From Pseudomonas sp. S06B 330 (GTDB taxonomy: Bacteria; Pseudomonadota; Gammaproteobacteria; Pseudomonadales; Pseudomonadaceae), in contig NZ_CP088149.1 of assembly GCF_002845275.2 (NCBI RefSeq), positions 4,708,501-4,772,500 of the forward strand: a DNA stretch of 64,000 nucleotides, written 5' to 3'. Below are positions 21,746-30,589 of this stretch, piece after piece; within the stretch, counting starts at the first letter, position 1, and each line of letters starts with the position of its first letter. The position numbers and the translations under genes were made by a program. The notes under the pieces are model-generated. The model did not search any database. It had not been told where the DNA came from and saw only the letters and a program-made list of their open reading frames with translations.

Positions 21746-21824
21746 AGCAGCAAGCTTCAAACGACCAGCTGCAAGTGCCGTGCGGCGTTCTGAGCTTGCA
21801 GCTGGTCGCTTGAAGCTTGCCGCT
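21746..21824. repeat. Long imperfect inverted repeat upstream of valS
   Basis: Arms of about 30 bp (21746-21775 and 21795-21824) built around CAAGCTTCAA and CGACCAGCTGCAAG form a long hairpin with a 19-nt loop. It resembles the AGCTTCAAGC-type dispersed repeats of Pseudomonas and differs from the REPINs elsewhere here. A -10-like TATACT follows at 21829, so the right arm overlaps a possible valS promoter. Confidence 0.8.
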
Positions 21825-21875
21825 TCGTTATACTCTCCGGCTTTCCTGAATAAATGCCTAAGGGTCCCGCCGCGC

Positions 21876-24722
21876 ATGGATAAGACCTACCAGCCGCACG
21901 CTATTGAAACTTCCTGGTACAACACCTGGGAGTCCGAGAATTATTTCGCCCCGCAAGGCGCGGGCGATGCCTACACCATCATGATTCCGCCGCCGAACGT
22001 TACCGGCAGCCTGCACATGGGTCATGGCTTCAACAACGCGATCATGGATGCCCTGATTCGTTTCCGCCGCATGCAGGGTCGTAACACCCTGTGGCAGCCA
22101 GGTACCGACCACGCCGGTATCGCCACGCAGATGCTGGTCGAGCGTCAACTCGAAGCCAAAGGCCAGAACCGCCACGACCTGGGTCGCGAGAAATTCCTGG
22201 AAAAAGTCTGGGAATGGAAAGACCAATCCGGTGGCAACATCAGCCGTCAGATTCGCCGCCTGGGTTCCTCGGTGGATTGGAGCCGTGAGCGCTTCACCAT
22301 GGACGACGGCCTGTCCGAAGCGGTCAAGGAAGCTTTCGTACGCCTGCATGAAGACGGCCTGATCTACCGCGGCAAGCGCCTGGTCAACTGGGACACCAAG
22401 CTGCACACGGCAATCTCCGACCTCGAAGTGGAAAACCACGACGAGAAGGGCCACCTGTGGAACCTGCGCTATCCGCTGGCTGACGGCGCCAAAACGGCCG
22501 ACGGCAAAGACTACCTGATCGTTGCCACCACCCGTCCGGAAACCATGCTCGGCGACGCAGCCGTAGCCGTGAACCCTGAAGACGAGCGCTACAAGGCATT
22601 GATCGGCAAGTTCGTCGAGCTGCCGCTGGTTGGCCGTCGCATCCCGATCATCGGTGATGACTATTGCGACCCTGAATTCGGTACCGGCTGTGTGAAGATC
22701 ACTCCGGCTCACGATTTCAACGACTACGAAGTCGGCAAGCGTCACAACCTGCCGCTGCTGAACATCTTCGACAAAAACGCCTTCGTCTTGCCGGCCGCCC
22801 AGGTTTTCAACCTTGACGGTAGCGTCAACGAAAGCGTCGACGCCACCCTGCCTGCCCAATATGCCGGTCTTGACCGCTTCGTTGCACGCAAGCAGATCGT
22901 TGCCGACTTCGACGCAGCTGGCCTGCTGGTCAGTGTCGACGATCACGCCCTGAAAGTGCCGAAAGGCGACCGCTCCGGCACCGTTATCGAGCCGTGGCTG
23001 ACCGACCAGTGGTATGTGTCGACCAAGCCGCTGGCTGAGCCGGCGATCGCTGCTGTCGAAGATGGCCGCATCCAGTTCGTGCCCAAGCAATACGAAAACA
23101 TGTACTTCTCCTGGATGCGCGATATCCAGGACTGGTGCATCAGCCGTCAGCTGTGGTGGGGCCACCGTATTCCGGCCTGGTACGACGAGTCCGGCAAGGT
23201 CTACGTTGGCCGCAGCGAAGAAGAAGTTCGCAGCAAGCACAAGCTCGGCGCCGACGTGGTTCTGAACCAGGACAACGACGTTCTCGACACTTGGTTCAGC
23301 TCTGGCCTGTGGACCTTCTCGACCTTGGGCTGGCCGCAGCAGACCGAATTCCTCAAGACCTTCCACTCCACCGACGTGCTGGTCACCGGCTTCGACATCA
23401 TTTTCTTCTGGGTCGCCCGGATGATCATGCTGACCATGCACCTGGTGAAGAACGAGGATGGTACCCCGCAGGTACCGTTCAAGACGGTCTACGTCCATGG
23501 TCTGGTCCGAGATGGCCTGGGCCAGAAGATGTCCAAGTCCAAGGGCAACGTTCTTGACCCGCTGGACATCGTCGACGGCATCACCCTCGACGCGCTGCTG
23601 GAAAAACGTACCAGCGGCATGATGCAGCCAAAGCTGGCCGAAAAGATCGCCAAGCAGACCAAGGCCGAGTTCCCTGAAGGCATCGCCAGCTACGGCACCG
23701 ACGCCCTGCGCTTTACCTTCTGCTCGCTGGCGTCCACCGGTCGCGACATCAAGTTCGACATGGGCCGCGTCGAAGGCTATCGCAACTTCTGCAACAAGAT
23801 CTGGAACGCCGCCCGCTACGTGCTGGACAAGGGCGAAGACTGCGGCCAGAACGGCGAAGCCTACGAGCTGTCGCTGGCTGATCGCTGGATCATCTCGCAA
23901 CTGCAGCGTACCGAAGCCGAAGTGACCCGCCAGTTGGAGCAGTTCCGCTTCGACCTGGCCGCTCAGGCGCTCTACGAGTTCATCTGGAACCAATATTGCG
24001 ACTGGTACCTGGAATTGTCCAAGCCGGTTCTGTGGGACGAGAACGCCCCGGTCGAACGCGCCCGCGGTACCCGTCGCACCCTGGTCCGCGTGCTGGAAGT
24101 GGCCCTGCGTCTGGCCCATCCGTTCATGCCGTTCATCACCGAAGAAATCTGGCAGCGCCTTGCGCCGTTGGCCGGTGCTGAAGGCAAGACCATCATGCTG
24201 CAGCCATGGCCAGTGGCCAACGAAAGCCGCATCGATGCCGCTGCCGAAGGCGATATCGAGTGGCTCAAGGAACTGATGCTCGGTGTGCGCAACATCCGCG
24301 GCGAGATGAACATCGGCCCAGGCAAGCCACTGCAACTGTTCCTCAAGAACGCCAGTGCCGAAGACCAGCGTCGCCTGCAGGAAAACGAAGCGCTGCTGAA
24401 AAAGCTGGCGAAAATCGAGTCCTTCACCGTGCTCGGTGAGCAGGAAGAAGCACCGCTGAGCGCTACCGCGCTGGTCGGTGACCTGCAAGTGCTGGTGCCG
24501 ATGGCAGGCCTGATCGACAAGGATGCCGAGCTTGCGCGCCTGAACAAGGAAATCCAGCGCCTGCAGGGCGAGGTCCAGCGTGTGGGTGGCAAGCTGTCCA
24601 ATGCCGCCTTCGTCGACAAGGCCCCACCGGCCGTGATCGACAAGGAACGCGCCAAGCTGGCTGAAGCCGAACAGGCCCTGGCCAACTTCACCGAGCAGCA
24701 TGCGCGGATTGCCGCACTGTAA
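21876..24722 (+). CDS. valS: Valyl-tRNA synthetase
   Basis: ValS charges tRNA-Val. It is a class I enzyme of 948 residues with the HIGH-type motif HMGH at 47-50, the KMSKS motif at 551-555, an editing domain between them, and a C-terminal coiled coil (about 880-945) typical of ValS. I chose the ATG at 21876 ([18 protein letters not shown]) after AAGGGTCCC; the upstream in-frame extension lies in the inverted repeat. It follows holC and the acidic protein gene. A REPIN separates it from rlmF. Confidence 0.97.
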   Translation: MDKTYQPHAIETSWYNTWESENYFAPQGAGDAYTIMIPPPNVTGSLHMGHGFNNAIMDALIRFRRMQGRNTLWQPGTDHAGIATQMLVERQLEAKGQNRHDLGREKFLEKVWEWKDQSGGNISRQIRRLGSSVDWSRERFTMDDGLSEAVKEAFVRLHEDGLIYRGKRLVNWDTKLHTAISDLEVENHDEKGHLWNLRYPLADGAKTADGKDYLIVATTRPETMLGDAAVAVNPEDERYKALIGKFVELPLVGRRIPIIGDDYCDPEFGTGCVKITPAHDFNDYEVGKRHNLPLLNIFDKNAFVLPAAQVFNLDGSVNESVDATLPAQYAGLDRFVARKQIVADFDAAGLLVSVDDHALKVPKGDRSGTVIEPWLTDQWYVSTKPLAEPAIAAVEDGRIQFVPKQYENMYFSWMRDIQDWCISRQLWWGHRIPAWYDESGKVYVGRSEEEVRSKHKLGADVVLNQDNDVLDTWFSSGLWTFSTLGWPQQTEFLKTFHSTDVLVTGFDIIFFWVARMIMLTMHLVKNEDGTPQVPFKTVYVHGLVRDGLGQKMSKSKGNVLDPLDIVDGITLDALLEKRTSGMMQPKLAEKIAKQTKAEFPEGIASYGTDALRFTFCSLASTGRDIKFDMGRVEGYRNFCNKIWNAARYVLDKGEDCGQNGEAYELSLADRWIISQLQRTEAEVTRQLEQFRFDLAAQALYEFIWNQYCDWYLELSKPVLWDENAPVERARGTRRTLVRVLEVALRLAHPFMPFITEEIWQRLAPLAGAEGKTIMLQPWPVANESRIDAAAEGDIEWLKELMLGVRNIRGEMNIGPGKPLQLFLKNASAEDQRRLQENEALLKKLAKIESFTVLGEQEEAPLSATALVGDLQVLVPMAGLIDKDAELARLNKEIQRLQGEVQRVGGKLSNAAFVDKAPPAVIDKERAKLAEAEQALANFTEQHARIAAL

Positions 24723-24743
24723 CGATCGCTGACTTCAGTGATG

Positions 24744-24812
24744 CTATCGCGGGCAACACCCGCTGCCACAAGTCAGCACATGACTTTGTGGGAGCGGGCG
24801 TTGCCCGCGATG
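24744..24812. repeat. REPIN (GCGGGCGTTGCCCGC subtype) between valS and rlmF
   Basis: The pair TATCGCGGGCAACACCCGCTGCCAC and GTGGGAGCGGGCGTTGCCCG is separated by about 14 bp. The stem core differs from the GCCGGCCTTGCCGGC type seen near arc and gcv, so it belongs to a second REP subfamily. Confidence 0.88.
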
Positions 24813-24831
24813 CTTTCCACCGGACACAAAG

Positions 24832-25794
24832 ATGACCACACCAGACAAACCGACCCTGCACCCGCGCAACCGCCATCAGGGTCGCTACAACTTTCCCGAG
24901 CTGATCAAGAGCAGCCCAGAACTGGGCCAGTTCATGATCACCAACCCCCACGGCAAGCCGAGCATCGATTTCGCCAACCCCGAAGCCGTCCGGGTATTCA
25001 ACCGTGCCCTGCTCAAAGCCCAGTACGGCATCCAGCATTGGGATATCCCAGCCGACTACCTGTGCCCGCCAATTCCTGGTCGCGCTGACTACATTCACGT
25101 CGCCGCCGACCTGCTGGCCCTCGATAACAACGGTGAGATTCCTCGCGGCGGCCAAGTGCGCGCCTTGGATATCGGTGTCGGTGCCAACTGCATCTACCCG
25201 CTGCTGGGCCACAGTGATTACCGCTGGCGCTTTCTCGGCAGCGACATCGACACCACCGCGCTGGCCGCAGCCAAGGCCATCGTCCAGGCCAACGGCCTGG
25301 ATAAAGCCATCGGTCTGCGCCAGCAAGCGAGCCGCAAACATATCCTCCAGGGTTTGCTCAAAGACGACGAGCGCTACGACCTGACCCTGTGCAACCCGCC
25401 CTTCCATGCGTCACGGGAGGAAGCCACGCGCGGCAGCCAACGCAAATGGCGAGCATTGGGCAAAGCCGATCCCAAGCGTAAATTGCCAGTGCTGAACTTT
25501 GGCGGACAAAACAACGAACTCTGGTGCGAAGGCGGTGAGATCCGTTTCGTCAGCCAGCTGGTGGCAGAAAGCGCGGCCCTCGGCCAACAGGTGTTGTGGT
25601 TCACCTCTCTGGTGTCCAAGGCCTCCAACCTGCCCGGCATTCAGGCCGCGCTGAAGAAGGCTGGTGCAGCGGATGTGCGCGTAAGCGAAATGGGTCAGGG
25701 GCAAAAGCAGAGCCGCATGGTCGCCTGGACCTTTCAGGATGCCAACGCCCGCCAAGCCTGGCGACAACTGCGCTGGACCAGCAGCAAGGCATAA
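24832..25794 (+). CDS. rlmF: 23S rRNA (adenine-1618 N6) methyltransferase RlmF
   Basis: RlmF methylates A1618 of 23S rRNA. The 320-residue protein has a Rossmann methyltransferase fold: the SAM motif [16 protein letters not shown] (about 111-126) and the catalytic [15 protein letters not shown] (about 183-197), whose NPPF is typical of N6-adenine methylases. The N-terminal [18 protein letters not shown] is the family hallmark. There is no strong ribosome site; AAAGATG surrounds the start. It is convergent with hupN, separated by the large inverted repeat and IS insertion. Confidence 0.94.
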   Translation: MTTPDKPTLHPRNRHQGRYNFPELIKSSPELGQFMITNPHGKPSIDFANPEAVRVFNRALLKAQYGIQHWDIPADYLCPPIPGRADYIHVAADLLALDNNGEIPRGGQVRALDIGVGANCIYPLLGHSDYRWRFLGSDIDTTALAAAKAIVQANGLDKAIGLRQQASRKHILQGLLKDDERYDLTLCNPPFHASREEATRGSQRKWRALGKADPKRKLPVLNFGGQNNELWCEGGEIRFVSQLVAESAALGQQVLWFTSLVSKASNLPGIQAALKKAGAADVRVSEMGQGQKQSRMVAWTFQDANARQAWRQLRWTSSKA

Positions 25795-25800
25795 AAAAGG

Positions 25801-26450
25801 TTCTTCACGGAATCTCGGGAAGATGTTTTTGGTGCTGGTGCTGGTGCTGGGTGTTTAGAACGTGAACTTATCCGGTCGATGTGGCGACGTTACTGGCCCC
25901 TTCCGCCTTTACGGCGGGTCCCTTTTGTCTTGGCAAAAGGAACCAAAACCGCCCGCTCCATTCATACGGCCCTACGCTACGCTTCGGGTCCCCTCGCTCC
26001 GGTGCCTTCCGGGGGAGCGCGGCCTACGACTTGCTTCGCAAAGTCTCCGTCTCGCGACTTCGGCTACGCCGAAGGGTGCTGCGCACCTACCCCCTCCAGA
26101 CACCTCCACTCGGCCTCCTGAAGTCGCGAAGTTACGGACGGCGCCTAGGCTGGCGTTATCTTCGAACGCACGTTTTGCAGTGGATAGCCGAACCCCATTG
26201 CAGGTACTTGCTGACCAATTGTGATCTTGATCTTCATACGCGTAAATTCAGGCGCCGCAATCTGCGACTTCAGGAGGCTGAGTGGAGGTACCTGTAGGGG
26301 CAGTGCGCAGCACCTTCGGCGTAGCCGAAGACGCGAGACGTAGACTTGGCGAAGCAAGTCGTAGGCCGCGTGGCCCCGGAAGGTGCCGGAGCGAGGGGAC
26401 CCGAAGCGTAGCGTAGGGCCGTATGCAGGAGCCAGCGGTTTTGCTGGGTC
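25801..26450. repeat. Left part of a large nested inverted repeat (outer left arm, inner left arm, loop, inner right arm)
   Basis: This 656-bp stretch after rlmF has no credible gene. 25801-25962 (outer left arm) matches the reverse complement of 27694-27825. 25963-26127 (inner left arm) matches the reverse complement of 26264-26425 at roughly 85-90% by eye. The loop (26128-26263) carries a further short dyad, GGCGCCT/AGGCGCC. The outer arm starts TTCTTCACGGA and holds three GGTGCT hexamers and a CCTTTTG/CAAAAGG hairpin. Open frames over the arms are by-products of the symmetry. The function is unknown; it sits between convergent genes, as a transcription barrier would. Confidence 0.85.
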
Positions 26451-26481
26451 TGCCCCCAGGTAGCGGACGCCAAGAAGCTGG

Positions 26482-27345
26482 TTATCCAGCCCTCTGCCTC
26501 AAGCCTTTGGCATATTCGTTCGGAGAACGGTAGCCCAGCGCAGAGTGCAGTCGGCTGCTGTTGTAAAACCCATGGATGTAACTGGCGATTGATAACTGCG
26601 CCTGTTTTTTCGTGGGGTAGATCCCGCAAGCCTCCTCTCTTTTCAGCGTAGCGAAAAAGCTCTCGGCCACCGCGTTGTCCCAACAGTTTCCCCTTCGGCT
26701 CATGCTCTGTGTGAAGTCCTTCTTGGCCAGTGTCAGGCGAAACTTACTGCTCGCGTACTGACGGCCCTGATCGGAGTGAAATACCGCTCCGTTGGCGCCA
26801 GAGCAGGCGCTCCAGGCGTTCAGAAACGCGCGTTCGACCAAGTCGTCAGGCATTCGATCAGACAAGCTGTAACCCAGTATCTGGCGGGTTTGGATACTCA
26901 ACACTATGGCCAGATACAACCAACCTTCCTTGGTTGGGAGATAGGTGATATCACTGACCCAGGTTGGCGTGAGGTTATCGATGGAAAACTGACGCGCCAG
27001 CACATTACTTGCAACCGGCAAGTAATGGTGGCTGTCCGTGGTGCAGGGCCTGAAACTGCCTTTGGACTTGCCCCGTATCTGCTCCTCCTGCATCAACCGC
27101 CTAACCCGTTTGTGGCCCACCGCGTGCAATTTCTGGCGCAAGGCTGCCACTAGCCGTGGCCGGCCGTAGGTGTTTCGACTGGCCGCATAGGCCTTACGCA
27201 ACTCAATGCGAATTTGAGCGTCAGGGTCAGGGCGAGACTGACGGTGCGTGTAATCGTAGAAACCTGAAACCGAGACATCCATCACCCGACACAACACACG
27301 TACGGGGTATTGAGTCCGCTCAGTAGCGACGAAGGCGTATCTCAC
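26482..27345 (-). CDS. IS3-family transposase, OrfB (DDE integrase domain)
   Basis: This is the catalytic part of the transposase, 287 residues from a GTG at 27345. It has the HTH_21 region near the N-terminus and the integrase core with its DDE triad: WVSDITYLP, FHSDQGRQYAS and NAVAESFFATLKRE. The frame looks intact, ending SPNEYAKGLRQRAG. The GTG overlaps the OrfA stop (GTGA), and a six-A slippery run lies upstream in OrfA, so the active product is probably an OrfAB fusion made by -1 frameshifting. Confidence 0.93.
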   Translation of the reverse strand: MRYAFVATERTQYPVRVLCRVMDVSVSGFYDYTHRQSRPDPDAQIRIELRKAYAASRNTYGRPRLVAALRQKLHAVGHKRVRRLMQEEQIRGKSKGSFRPCTTDSHHYLPVASNVLARQFSIDNLTPTWVSDITYLPTKEGWLYLAIVLSIQTRQILGYSLSDRMPDDLVERAFLNAWSACSGANGAVFHSDQGRQYASSKFRLTLAKKDFTQSMSRRGNCWDNAVAESFFATLKREEACGIYPTKKQAQLSIASYIHGFYNSSRLHSALGYRSPNEYAKGLRQRAG

Positions 27346-27635
27346 CTGGACTCTTTGGCAAAGAATACCGCCGCCTTTTTTAGGATTTCACGCTCCATTT
27401 TTAGCTCGGCAATCTCGGCCCGCAGGCGAGCGAGCTCACTGTCTTCCTTGGTGATGGGCTTGCGTTCAGGTGAACTCAACGGCTGGCCTCTGCGCGTGGC
27501 ATCAACCCAGTTATCCAGCGTTTTCACGGACATCTCTAGCTGGCGGGCAGCTTCGGTTCTGCCAACGCTTTCAGCTAATGCGACGGCTTGAGCCTTGAAC
27601 TCATCGGTATAGTTACGGCGAGTGCTTGGGTACAT
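27342..27635 (-). CDS. IS3-family transposase, OrfA (helix-turn-helix)
   Basis: OrfA is a 97-residue DNA-binding protein with an HTH_Tnp_1 domain: YTDEFKAQAVALAESVGRTEAARQLEMSVKTLDNWV. It is followed by a leucine-zipper-like coiled coil (ELARLRAEIAELKMEREILKK is the core region). I chose the ATG at 27635, 6 nt after GGAGG. Near its end, the minus strand reads CTAAAAAAGG (27382-27373), the A6G frameshift signal common in IS3 elements. Confidence 0.92.
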   Translation of the reverse strand: MYPSTRRNYTDEFKAQAVALAESVGRTEAARQLEMSVKTLDNWVDATRRGQPLSSPERKPITKEDSELARLRAEIAELKMEREILKKAAVFFAKESR

Positions 27636-27693
27636 GGCAACCTCCAAGAGAGCGATTTAAGTATCGCTTCTTGGCGTCCGTTGTCACGGGACA

Positions 27694-27825
27694 GTTCCAT
27701 GCCTACTTTTTCCAAGAAAAAAGTAGGCCGCCGTAAGGGCGGAAGGGGCCGGCAGCATCGCCGCATTGAATGGATAAGCCCCAAGCCCAAGCCCAAGAGC
27801 ATCTTCCCCGATAATCCGTGAAGAA
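27694..27825. repeat. Outer right arm of the large inverted repeat, displaced by the IS
   Basis: Read on the minus strand it starts TTCTTCACGGATTATCGGGG, matching the outer left arm at 25801. It contains GGGCTT hexamers where the left arm has GGTGCT hexamers, then the shared GGCCCCTTCCGCC-TTACGGCGG segment, then a CTACTTTTT/AAAAAGTAG hairpin. It ends at the hupN terminator. Confidence 0.85.
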
Positions 27826-27829
27826 TCAT

Positions 27830-27867
27830 AAAAAAGCCGCGTCCGGGCAACCCGGACGCGGCTTTTT
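27830..27867 (-). terminator. Rho-independent terminator of hupN
   Basis: A perfect 12-bp stem, GCCGCGTCCGGG/CCCGGACGCGGC, has a CAA loop. It is flanked by A6 on the left and T5 on the right, so it can act in both directions. Confidence 0.93.
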
Positions 27868-27882
27868 CGAAACTGTTTACAA

Positions 27883-28164
27883 TTACTTGTTTACAGCGTC
27901 GGTCAGCACTTTGGCTGGCACGAACTTGACGACTTTCTTGGCAGCGATTTCGATCGCAGCGCCAGTCGAAGGGTTACGGCCGGTACGGGCAGGACGCTCG
28001 GTGATTTTCAGTTTGCCGATGCCTGGCAGAGTGATTTCGCTGCCATTTTCCAGTTGATCAGCAACGATCTGACCCAGTTGCTCCAGAGCGTTACGCGCGG
28101 TGGTTTTTGGCGCGTCGATAGCTTCAGCGATATCGGCGATCAGTTGGTCTTTGGTCAATGCCAT
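27883..28164 (-). CDS. hupN: HU-family nucleoid DNA-binding protein
   Basis: HU proteins bend and compact DNA as dimers. The 93-residue length, the MALTKDQLIADIAEAID helix and the arm motif RPARTGRNPSTGAAIEI are characteristic. The extra residues after the usual HU end are few. I assign hupN from its place beside ndpA, recalled from P. putida, which has several HU genes; the symbol is less certain than the family. The neighbouring ndpA at 28571 also encodes a nucleoid protein, transcribed divergently. Confidence 0.9.
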   Translation of the reverse strand: MALTKDQLIADIAEAIDAPKTTARNALEQLGQIVADQLENGSEITLPGIGKLKITERPARTGRNPSTGAAIEIAAKKVVKFVPAKVLTDAVNK

Positions 28165-28570
28165 GGTGGTGTTCCTTCCCTATCAAATTCAGTGAGTATG
28201 CAGAGTGCTACGTCAGTCATCGAGCCAGACCTGCGGGTATCCGGCGGTCCGGTGTTACAGCCACATCAACGCGTATGTAGATACACAAATTGACGTTTGG
28301 TTCGACGTGACGCGAGCGGTCTGCCAGCAATGCGCCACACACGGGGCGCAAGACCGGGCAAAACTACCACAGGAATGGATAAATATCCGCTGCTGACAGG
28401 CTAAATGTGCAGGTTTTTCGGGGGTTTGCGCGAAAAAACGCAAAAAACTGAACAAAAAACGAACAACAGCCATATCTGCCAACATCTGGCCGCTGAATCA
28501 CCTCAGTGCTGAGGTACACTTGGCAACTTTGCAACGCGGCCTGCACCGCCCATTTTCAACCGAGAATCCC
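28165..28570. promoter_or_regulatory. Divergent control region of hupN and ndpA with a 16-bp palindrome
   Basis: This 406-bp stretch has no gene. ACCTCAG-TG-CTGAGGT at 28500-28515 is a perfect palindrome that ends at a -10-like TACACT (28515-28520), an operator position for ndpA. The middle (28400-28470) is rich in A and T runs (CGCGAAAAAACGCAAAAAAC), suggesting curved DNA. The hupN ribosome site is AGGGAAGGAAC. Confidence 0.5.
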
Positions 28571-29578
28571 ATGCCGATCCGTCATTGCATTGTCCACCTG
28601 ATCGACAAGAAGCCCGATGGCAGCCCTGCTGTGCTGCACGCACGTGATACTGAGCTTGCCGAGTCCAGCGCCATCGAAAACCTCCTGGCCGACCTCAACG
28701 ACAGCTACAACGCCAAACAGGGCAAAGCCTGGGGCTTTTTCCACGCTGAATCCGGCGCGCACCCGTTCAGCGGCTGGCTCAAAGAGTACCTGGAAGAAGG
28801 CAGCACCTTCACCGCCTTCAGCCGGGTGGCCGTCGAGCATCTGCAAAAGCTGATGGAAGAATCCAACCTGTCGGTGGGGGGGCACGTACTGTTTGCCCAC
28901 TACCAGCAAGGCATGACCGACTACCTGGCGATTGCCTTGCTGCACCACAGTGAAGGTGTGGCCGTGAACGCCGAACTGGACGTCACCCCATCGCGCCACC
29001 TGGACCTGGGCCAACTGCACCTGGCTGCCCGCATCAACATTTCCGAGTGGCAGAACAACAAGGCGTCAAAGCAGTACATCTCGTTTATCAAAGGCAAGAA
29101 CGGCAAGAAAGTCTCGGAGTACTTCCGCGACTTTATCGGCTGCCAGGAAGGCGTCGACGGCCCCGGCGAAACCCGTACTCTGCTCAAGGCATTCAGTGAC
29201 TTTGTCGAAAGCGAGGACTTGCCTGAGGAAGCCGCCCGGGAGAAAACCCAGACCCTGGTCGAGTATGCTACCAGCCAGACCAAAGCCGGTGAACCGGTAA
29301 CGCTCGAGGAGCTTTCAGGCCTGATCGACGAAGACCGTCCGCGGGCCTTCTATGATCACATTCGCAATAAAGACTACGGCCTTTCGCCGGAAATCCCTGC
29401 CGACAAACGCACCCTGAACCAGTTCAGGCGCTTCACGGGTCGCGCCGAAGGCCTGTCGATCAGCTTTGAGGCTCACCTGCTGGGCTCGAAGATCGAATAC
29501 GATGAAGAGAACGGCACCTTGATCATCAAGGGACTGCCGACGCAGCTGACCGATCAGCTCAAGCGTCGCAAGGACTAA
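28571..29578 (+). CDS. ndpA: Nucleoid-associated protein NdpA/YejK
   Basis: YejK-type proteins associate with the nucleoid and have been reported to interact with topoisomerases. The 335-residue length equals that of E. coli YejK. It begins [20 protein letters not shown], with no signal peptide, and has a charged C-terminal half with ITFKGLP-like [16 protein letters not shown] at the end. I chose the ATG at 28571 rather than an in-frame one at 28520, because the family starts at MPI. Its last 20 bases overlap the convergent GIY-YIG gene. Confidence 0.93.
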   Translation: MPIRHCIVHLIDKKPDGSPAVLHARDTELAESSAIENLLADLNDSYNAKQGKAWGFFHAESGAHPFSGWLKEYLEEGSTFTAFSRVAVEHLQKLMEESNLSVGGHVLFAHYQQGMTDYLAIALLHHSEGVAVNAELDVTPSRHLDLGQLHLAARINISEWQNNKASKQYISFIKGKNGKKVSEYFRDFIGCQEGVDGPGETRTLLKAFSDFVESEDLPEEAAREKTQTLVEYATSQTKAGEPVTLEELSGLIDEDRPRAFYDHIRNKDYGLSPEIPADKRTLNQFRRFTGRAEGLSISFEAHLLGSKIEYDEENGTLIIKGLPTQLTDQLKRRKD

Positions 29579-29852
29579 GGCCTTGCCAGGAGGCCACCAA
29601 GGCCTCCTTGGCGCTCTTGCGCAACTTCTTCACCAAGCGCTCCTGGCGCAACGCCTCGCCTTTATCTGGCCATTGTTCGACGTAGACCAGCGCCATCGCT
29701 GGGCTGGTCTTGAAATAGCGCGCACCGGTGCCCTTCTGGTGGGCCGCAAACCGTCGTTGCGGGTTGTCACTGATACCGCAGTACAACGAACCGTTGGCGG
29801 CGCGTACCAGGTAAACGAACCAGGGTTTGGGAACAGTTGGTAGATCGGTCAC
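29559..29852 (-). CDS. GIY-YIG domain protein (UPF0213 type)
   Basis: This small protein of about 97 residues consists of one GIY-YIG nuclease-like domain: [20 protein letters not shown] followed by [20 protein letters not shown]. The catalytic-type Tyr, Arg and Glu regions appear present, but single-domain members have no established role. No ATG is available; I chose the GTG at 29852 ([16 protein letters not shown]). The frame stays open upstream, but that part is arginine- and cysteine-rich and unlike the family. It overlaps ndpA tail to tail by 20 bp. Confidence 0.8.
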   Translation of the reverse strand: MTDLPTVPKPWFVYLVRAANGSLYCGISDNPQRRFAAHQKGTGARYFKTSPAMALVYVEQWPDKGEALRQERLVKKLRKSAKEALVASWQGLSPCDA

Positions 29853-29895
29853 AGGCAAAGTCGAGGCGAGGCTGCAAAGCCGACAGCTTACCGCG

Positions 29896-30366
29896 TCAGC
29901 GCCCGGCCTGGAACGCGCGCAGGCCCTTTGTTGCCTGCGCACGCACCTTGTCCGCCACCCAAGGCGTCCAACCCAGCACAAGACCTTTGAAGCCCAATGC
30001 CTGCCGCGACCAACCCCACAGGTCAAAGCTGTCGTGATGCTCGCAAATCTTGCCATCACGAAAGACGAAGCGGGCCTGGATGTCGTTGATCACCGTGCGC
30101 CCCGTCTGACTGAACAGGTAAGTGGCGACCCAGTGGGCACTGCCAGTGCGCTCATCGGCACGCACCGTGTCGAAGGTCAGGGAAAAGTCCTTGGCGCGGG
30201 TGGTGAGCATGCGCCACATGTCCCCAGCGTCCTGGCCATGCAAGGTACCGAAGGCCGGGTCGCTGAACGTGATGTCGTCGCTGTAGCAGGCCACCATGGC
30301 CTCGGCGTCCAAGCGCTGGAAGGCCTGATAGAAGCGGGTGATCAAAGCACGGTTGGTGTCGCTCAT
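29896..30366 (-). CDS. NTF2-like (SnoaL-type) fold protein
   Basis: This is a 156-residue protein of the NTF2-like/SnoaL superfamily. It begins [28 protein letters not shown], the typical first helix, and then has the [16 protein letters not shown] beta segment and [19 protein letters not shown]. The fold serves enzymes, ligand binders and orphan proteins, so the function cannot be assigned. The gene is downstream of the GntR-MFS pair on the same strand, beyond a REPIN, and probably has its own promoter. Confidence 0.82.
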   Translation of the reverse strand: MSDTNRALITRFYQAFQRLDAEAMVACYSDDITFSDPAFGTLHGQDAGDMWRMLTTRAKDFSLTFDTVRADERTGSAHWVATYLFSQTGRTVINDIQARFVFRDGKICEHHDSFDLWGWSRQALGFKGLVLGWTPWVADKVRAQATKGLRAFQAGR

Positions 30367-30494
30367 GGGGCAGGTCCGTTTGCGATGGGATAGATGCGCA
30401 CAATAGGTCGCGCCTGCAGCAAAAAGCTATTGGCATTAACCTGGCCAATACCCAGATCGACTCACCCTGAGCGTATCGGGTTTACTTGCTTCGT

Positions 30495-30581
30495 TGTGGG
30501 AGCTGGCCTTGCCAGCGATGCAGACACCACGCACTGGCTGACACCGCGCCGTCCCCATCGCCGGCAAGGTCGGCTCCCACA
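30495..30581. repeat. REPIN between the NTF2-like gene and the MFS gene
   Basis: Inverted REP pair, GTGGGAGCTGGCCTTGCCAGC and ATCGCCGGCAAGGTCGGC plus TCCCAC, with a spacer of about 35 bp. The spacer GACACCGCGCCG also occurs in the REPIN at 16820, so the whole unit, spacer included, has been copied. Confidence 0.88.
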
Positions 30582-30589
30582 GACCTCAC

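Larger units (their letters stand above)
26451..27693 (-). mobile_element. IS3-family insertion sequence, about 1243 bp
   Basis: The element encodes the two overlapping transposase frames of the IS3 family on the minus strand. Imperfect terminal inverted repeats of 28 bp begin TGCCCC at 26451 and TGTCCC (read on the minus strand) at 27693; they share CGGACGCCAAGAAGC, and I count 21 of 28 matching. The flanking trinucleotides are GTC on the left and GTT on the right, so there is no clean 3-bp target duplication. It interrupts the right half of a larger inverted repeat between the inner and outer arms. Confidence 0.9.

Noticed and set aside
25862..26357. Several open frames of 70-140 codons on both strands over the large inverted repeat
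   Set aside because: They are arginine-, alanine- and proline-rich, overlap each other on both strands and mirror the palindrome. I read them as by-products of repeat symmetry, not as proteins.
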